A DNA stretch of 6,164 bases from JANYIP01 sp031394045 (GTDB lineage Bacteria > Actinomycetota > Actinomycetes > Prado026). Under the pieces are notes generated by a model. It was not told the origin of the DNA. It was given only the letters and a program-made list of their open reading frames with translations, and did not search any database. The translations under genes were made by a program, and so were the position numbers. Positions 5,338-6,164 of the stretch are shown here, one piece after another. Each line of letters starts with the position of its first letter. The first letter of the stretch is position 1. The stretch is taken from positions 1 through 6,164 of the forward strand of contig JANMWN010000011.1 in NCBI GenBank assembly GCA_031394045.1, written 5' to 3'.

Positions 5338-6164
5338 GTGAGGCTGTCCAGCTCGAGCCAGCGCGCGAACGTCTGCGGTACGGCCCGACGGGTCGGCCGG
5401 TTGCTGTCCGAGCCGCGCCGGATCGTCCCGGCGGTGCGGCACCGGGTGGCCGGCGCGCTCGACCGTACGCCCGTGGTGAAGCAGCTGACGCGGGCCCAGC
5501 GGCTGGCCGTCATCACCGCCGACCTCGACCTCACCGGGCTCGGTCTTGAGATCGGCCCGAGCCACAACCCGTTGCTGGCCAAGCGTGACGGGTACAACAT
5601 CCGGATCGCCGACTACCTCGATCAGGCCGGCCTGCAGGACAAGTACCGCGGCGTACGCCCGACCGAGCGGATCGAGGAGGTCGACTACGTCCTCGCGCCG
5701 GGACGGATGACGGACTCGATCCCTGACCGCTTCGACTACATCGTCGGGTCGCACCTGGTGGAGCACACGGTGTGCCTGGTGTCGTTCCTGCAGGACTGCG
5801 AGGCGCTGCTCCAGCCGGGCGGTGTGCTCTCGCTGGCGGTGCCGGACAAGCGCTACTGCTTCGACCGGTTCCGGGAGCGCACCGGGATCGGCCGCGTCAT
5901 CGACACCTACCGCGCCGCGCCCAGGGTCCACACCGAGGGCTCGGTGCTTGAGCACCACCTCGGCATCGTGCGCAAGGGCGAGCAGGTCGCGTGGTCGGCC
6001 GGCTACCCCGGTGCCTACCGGCACACCAGCACGCTCGAGACGGCGCGCAAGCGAGCGGCTGAGGCGGCCGGCGGTGAGTACGTCGACACCCACAACTGGG
6101 TCTTCACGCCGAACCATTTCAGGCTGCTGATCGACGACCTGCACACGCTCGGCTTCATCGGCCT
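5338..6164 (+). CDS. class I SAM-dependent methyltransferase (partial, runs off the window)
   Basis: The frame is open to the window end, giving about 275 residues without a stop. After a basic, Arg-rich leader of ~65 residues comes motif I, LEIGPSHNPLLAK (residues 70-82), then FDYIVGSHLVEHT (132-144, the post-motif region), a helix VSFLQDCEALLQPGG, and the strand VLSLAVPDKRYCFDRFRERTG (from 163). C-terminal to this are HTEGSVLEHHLG and YVDTHNWVFTPNHF. The fold should transfer methyl from S-adenosylmethionine; the substrate is not evident. The start is uncertain: GTG 5338 is five bases after GAGG, while the in-frame ATG at 5299 would add 13 residues with no good Shine-Dalgarno. Codon use is clean and there are no lesions, so it is probably a working chromosomal gene. 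It lies 79 bases after hipA, possibly with its own promoter. Confidence 0.87.
   Translation, partial: MRLSSSSQRANVCGTARRVGRLLSEPRRIVPAVRHRVAGALDRTPVVKQLTRAQRLAVITADLDLTGLGLEIGPSHNPLLAKRDGYNIRIADYLDQAGLQDKYRGVRPTERIEEVDYVLAPGRMTDSIPDRFDYIVGSHLVEHTVCLVSFLQDCEALLQPGGVLSLAVPDKRYCFDRFRERTGIGRVIDTYRAAPRVHTEGSVLEHHLGIVRKGEQVAWSAGYPGAYRHTSTLETARKRAAEAAGGEYVDTHNWVFTPNHFRLLIDDLHTLGFIG

Noticed and set aside
3771..5600. Long open frame of 609 codons on the minus strand
   Set aside because: It lies antisense across hipB, hipA and the methyltransferase start, has no recognisable motif, and is the usual GC-driven shadow of the well-supported plus-strand genes.
5305..6144. 279-codon minus-strand frame opposite the methyltransferase
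   Set aside because: The plus-strand reading has clear methyltransferase motifs; the antisense translation shows none.
1..6164. CRISPR array, retron, or phage-defence cluster
   Set aside because: No regularly spaced repeats with unique spacers, no reverse transcriptase or nuclease motifs; the only phased repeats are the 27-base operator sites, which have near-identical contents and a promoter in them.

Overview
The window is high-GC DNA with actinobacterial character: GTG starts, GC-rich codon use, and IS3, IS256 and IS481 remnants plus a MobF-type relaxase of actinomycete style. A nocardioform or Nocardioides-like host is my guess; the sequence does not prove it. It reads as an accessory stretch beside a tRNA gene that has collected and lost mobile DNA, and it holds one intact toxin-antitoxin operon.

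Layout. (1) 52-141: tRNA-Ser(CGA) with an encoded CCA. (2) 143-1173: two decayed insertion sequences back to back. The first is the terminus and C-terminal end of an IS481-type transposase on the minus strand. The second is a frameshifted IS3-family OrfB on the plus strand, ending in a recognisable right terminus at about 1173. (3) 1223-1804, minus strand: an intact small gene for a predicted secreted protein of unknown function, with its own promoter and Shine-Dalgarno site. (4) 1877-2656, minus strand: a fragment of a MobF (TrwC/TraA-like) conjugative relaxase, truncated at both ends, frameshifted and lacking a metal-binding histidine. (5) 2660-3604, minus strand: an IS256-family (mutator-type) transposase pseudogene with two internal deletions and two frameshifts. 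A strong 15-bp-stem hairpin lies at its junction with the relaxase remnant. (6) 3627-5258, plus strand: a hipB-hipA operon, with a promoter embedded in palindromic operators that repeat every 27 bp. (7) 5338 to the window end, plus strand: the first ~275 residues of a class I SAM-dependent methyltransferase, probably chromosomal.

How the parts work together. HipB (XRE helix-turn-helix antitoxin) and HipA (Ser/Thr kinase toxin) overlap by 8 bases and should be translationally coupled. HipB, or the HipBA complex, should bind the palindromes that cover the -35 box and the start of transcription, giving autorepression. The relaxase and transposase remnants suggest that part of this region came from a conjugative or integrative element near the tRNA gene, since degraded. 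No integrase, no second attachment site and no working transfer gene is visible. Apart from hipBA and the small secreted-protein gene, everything between the tRNA and the methyltransferase is debris. I see no convincing undescribed multi-gene system; the operator array is the feature most worth testing.
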